Below, one piece after another: positions 5,237 through 6,756 of a stretch of 6,756 bases of DNA. Source of the DNA: an uncultured Caulobacter sp. (GTDB lineage: Bacteria > Pseudomonadota > Alphaproteobacteria > Caulobacterales > Caulobacteraceae). The position numbers and the translations under genes were made by a program. The stretch spans positions 1-6,756 of the forward strand of contig NZ_CALCDX010000032.1 in the NCBI RefSeq assembly GCF_937900395.1. The letters run 5' to 3'. Positions within the stretch are counted from its first letter, which is position 1. Each line of letters begins with the position of its first letter. A model generated the notes under the pieces. It was not told the DNA's origin. It did not search any database and saw only the letters and a program-made list of their open reading frames with translations.

Positions 5237-5929
5237 ATGACCACGACCACTCAAACGACCGACCTCGTCGCGCGCGAGCCGGCGGCGACGCACTATCCGA
5301 CGCCGGCGGCCAAGTGCGCGGACCTGATCGTGCACCTGGCGGGCCTGGCCTGCGCCCTGCTGGGCGGCGGCATCCTGCTGGGCCTGGCGTTTGGTCTCGG
5401 CAACCTCAAGCAGGTGGCGGCGGTCAGCGTCTACACGGTGGGCCTGATCCTGATGCTGTCGCTGTCGACGGCCTACAACTTCGCGAAAGCCCGCTGGCGC
5501 CCGCTGCTGCGGCGCTTCGACCACGCCGGCATCTTCGTGATGATCGCCGCCTCGTACACGCCCTTCACGACCCAGAACCTGCACGGCTGGTGGGCCATCG
5601 GCATGACCACGGCGGTGTGGACCGTCGCCACGGTCGGCGTGCTGGCCAAGCTGTTCCTGCCGGGTCTGGACAAGCGTTTCTGGGTCGGCCTGTACCTGGC
5701 GCTCGGCTGGCTGGTCCTGGTCGCCATCAAGCCGATGATCGACGGCCTGTCGTGGGTGGCCCTGCTGCTGCTGGCCATCGGCGGCCTGGTCTATTCGACC
5801 GGCACCATCTTCTACCTGATGCGGCGTCTGAAGTTCCGACGCGCCATCTGGCACGGCCATGTCATCGGCGGCGCGGGTCTGCACTACGCCGCGGTGCTGC
5901 TGGGCGTCGTGCTGGCCGGCGCGCGGTAA
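5237..5929 (+). CDS. Hemolysin III / PAQR-family membrane protein
   Basis: The protein has 230 residues, with about seven transmembrane helices after a polar N-terminus of about 25 residues. The family's landmarks appear in order: KCADLIVHLAG (26-36), LSTAYN (76-81), LRRFDHAGIFVMIAASYTPF (91-110), GGLVYSTGTIFY (182-193) and AIWHGHVIGGAGLHY (203-217). The length and the final WH...LH helix are typical of bacterial HlyIII proteins. In the PAQR superfamily (adiponectin receptors) three histidines bind zinc: one in the SxxxH motif and two in an HxxxH motif in the last helix. Here the first is N81 and the second is R202; only H206 (with D95 and H216) remains. Despite the name, lysis of cells is not implied; many chromosomal members have unknown roles, and PAQRs are suspected lipid hydrolases such as ceramidases. 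The gene is followed 15 bp later, in the same frame, by a patatin-like lipase gene, so the pair is probably an operon. Confidence 0.92.
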   Translation: MTTTTQTTDLVAREPAATHYPTPAAKCADLIVHLAGLACALLGGGILLGLAFGLGNLKQVAAVSVYTVGLILMLSLSTAYNFAKARWRPLLRRFDHAGIFVMIAASYTPFTTQNLHGWWAIGMTTAVWTVATVGVLAKLFLPGLDKRFWVGLYLALGWLVLVAIKPMIDGLSWVALLLLAIGGLVYSTGTIFYLMRRLKFRRAIWHGHVIGGAGLHYAAVLLGVVLAGAR

Positions 5930-5934
5930 GGCCT

Positions 5935-5940
5935 GGAGAG
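5935..5940 (+). promoter_or_regulatory. Ribosome-binding site that fixes the GTG start of the patatin-like gene
   Basis: GGAGAG lies four bases before GTG 5945, directly after the TAA of the upstream gene. The next in-frame ATG is about 60 codons downstream and has no comparable site, so GTG 5945 is preferred. Confidence 0.6.
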
Positions 5941-5944
5941 CGGC

Positions 5945-6756
5945 GTGGACAAGGATCTTTCCGGCAAGGCCAGCCTGCAGGGCTTCTTCCGGAACGATCC
6001 TCTGCGCGGCAAGCGGCTGCCGGCTCCGCCCAACGACCGTCATGTCGAGGCCGTCGGCTTCCCGGGCGTGCGCCTCAGCGTCGACCAGGCCGACGACGCC
6101 CTGCGCCAGGCCGCCGATCGCCTCGCGCCGATGCGCTCGCTGCTGAGCCGGGATGAGTTCAATATCCTGGCGCTGTCCGGCGGCGCGGCGGGCGGCGCCT
6201 ATGGCGCGGGCGTGCTGACCGGCCTTTCCAAGGCGGGACGCCGCCCCGGCTTCGCCATTGTCACCGGCGTCAGCACCGGCGCCCTGATCGCCCCGCTCGC
6301 CTTTCTGGGCTCGGCCTGGGACGAGCGCCTGACCGACGCCTATGTCGGCGGCCACGCGGCCGAACTGCTCAGCCTGCGTCGCCTGAACTCGGCCCTGGGT
6401 CCCAGCATCTTCAAGGGCGAGTCGCTGGACCGCCTGGTCGAGACCTTCGTCGACGCCGAGATGGTCGAGGCCGTCGCGGCCGAGCACCTGAAGGGCCGTC
6501 GGCTGCTGATCGCCACCACCAATCTCGACAGCCAGCGCGCCGTGGTCTGGGACCTGGGCGAGATCGCCGTCCGAGGCGGCGAGGACGCCCTGAAGCTGTT
6601 CCGCACCCTGCTGGTGGCCTCGTCCTCGGTGCCGGGGATCTTCCCGCCCAAGCTGATCGACGTCGAGGTCGACGGCCGGCCGCACCAGGAGATGCATGTC
6701 GACGGCGGCGTCGCCGCGCCGCTGTTCCTGATGCCCGACGCCCTGCTGCACTGGCG
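5945..6756 (+). CDS. Patatin-like phospholipase (3' end beyond the window)
   Basis: The frame is open from GTG 5945 to the last base, giving 270 residues of an incomplete protein. After a polar, charged N-terminus of about 70 residues come the parts of a patatin Ser-Asp dyad hydrolase. The glycine-rich oxyanion loop is SGGAAGGAYGAG (78-89), the nucleophile elbow GVSTG places the serine at S110, and the catalytic aspartate is D253 in VDGGV, all in the expected order. Between them lie family-like segments (IAPLAFLG, IFKGESLDRLVETFVD, LLIATTNLDSQRAVVWDLG, LLVASSSVPGIFPPKLIDV). Such enzymes release fatty acids from phospholipids or other acyl lipids. The third glycine of the usual G-G-G loop is alanine. 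No signal peptide or lipobox is seen with this start, so it should be cytosolic or loosely membrane-associated. It lies 15 bp after the hemolysin III-like gene in the same reading frame and probably shares its promoter. Confidence 0.93.
   Translation, partial: MDKDLSGKASLQGFFRNDPLRGKRLPAPPNDRHVEAVGFPGVRLSVDQADDALRQAADRLAPMRSLLSRDEFNILALSGGAAGGAYGAGVLTGLSKAGRRPGFAIVTGVSTGALIAPLAFLGSAWDERLTDAYVGGHAAELLSLRRLNSALGPSIFKGESLDRLVETFVDAEMVEAVAAEHLKGRRLLIATTNLDSQRAVVWDLGEIAVRGGEDALKLFRTLLVASSSVPGIFPPKLIDVEVDGRPHQEMHVDGGVAAPLFLMPDALLHW

Noticed and set aside
5167..6156. A 329-codon plus-strand frame over the hemolysin III gene
   Set aside because: It is out of frame with the HlyIII motifs, and the product is Arg/Gly/Pro-rich without any recognisable segment.
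5198..6751. A 517-codon open frame on the minus strand opposite the hemolysin III and patatin genes
   Set aside because: Its composition (Gln, Ala, Arg, Asp and His rich, no motif) is that of an antisense shadow, and it crosses the boundary between two real plus-strand genes.

Overview
The window is GC-rich DNA with dense, strongly GC-biased genes. It suggests an alphaproteobacterium, most likely a Caulobacter-type member of the Caulobacterales. The reasons are the codon use, an OmpA-family porin with a very long proline linker, promoter-like sites resembling the Caulobacter housekeeping consensus (TTGACGS-N10-14-GCTANAWC), and one site resembling the alphaproteobacterial general-stress (EcfG/SigT) consensus (GGAAC-N16-CGTT). 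The genus is an inference; no search was run.

Layout. (a) 1-698, plus strand: the C-terminal end of a Kef/CPA2 potassium:proton antiporter carrying its cytoplasmic NAD-binding RCK domain. (b) 726-1199, minus strand: a small SnoaL/NTF2-like (DUF4440-type) protein, possibly exported, convergent with the antiporter and preceded by a perfect 14-bp palindrome. (c) 1337-1747, minus strand: a MerR-family regulator with a CueR-like Cys-X7-Cys pair, transcribed away from (d) 1818-2651, plus strand: a class I SAM-dependent methyltransferase. The gap between them holds a SoxR-box-like dyad placed exactly inside a 19-bp promoter spacer, the arrangement of MerR-controlled promoters. (e) 2652-3005: a roughly 350-bp non-coding gap with a promoter at its right end. 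(f) 3006-4223: an OmpA-like outer-membrane protein with signal peptide, beta-barrel, 29 consecutive prolines and a peptidoglycan-binding domain, closed by a perfect intrinsic terminator. (g) 4347-5117: a TauE/SafE-family permease with a promoter so close to its ATG that the mRNA may be leaderless. (h) 5237-5929 and 5945-6756 (runs off the end): a hemolysin III/PAQR-type membrane protein and a patatin-like phospholipase, 15 bp apart and probably one operon, behind a general-stress-type promoter.

Most of the window is envelope biology: ion antiport, an outer-membrane anchor, anion export, and a membrane protein paired with a lipid hydrolase. The merR-methyltransferase pair forms a separate inducible module. 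I do not see a clearly new defence, mobile or RNA-guided system. The best leads are the MerR operator, the stress promoter ahead of the hemolysin III-patatin pair, the missing zinc-ligand histidines in the hemolysin III protein, and the polyproline tract.
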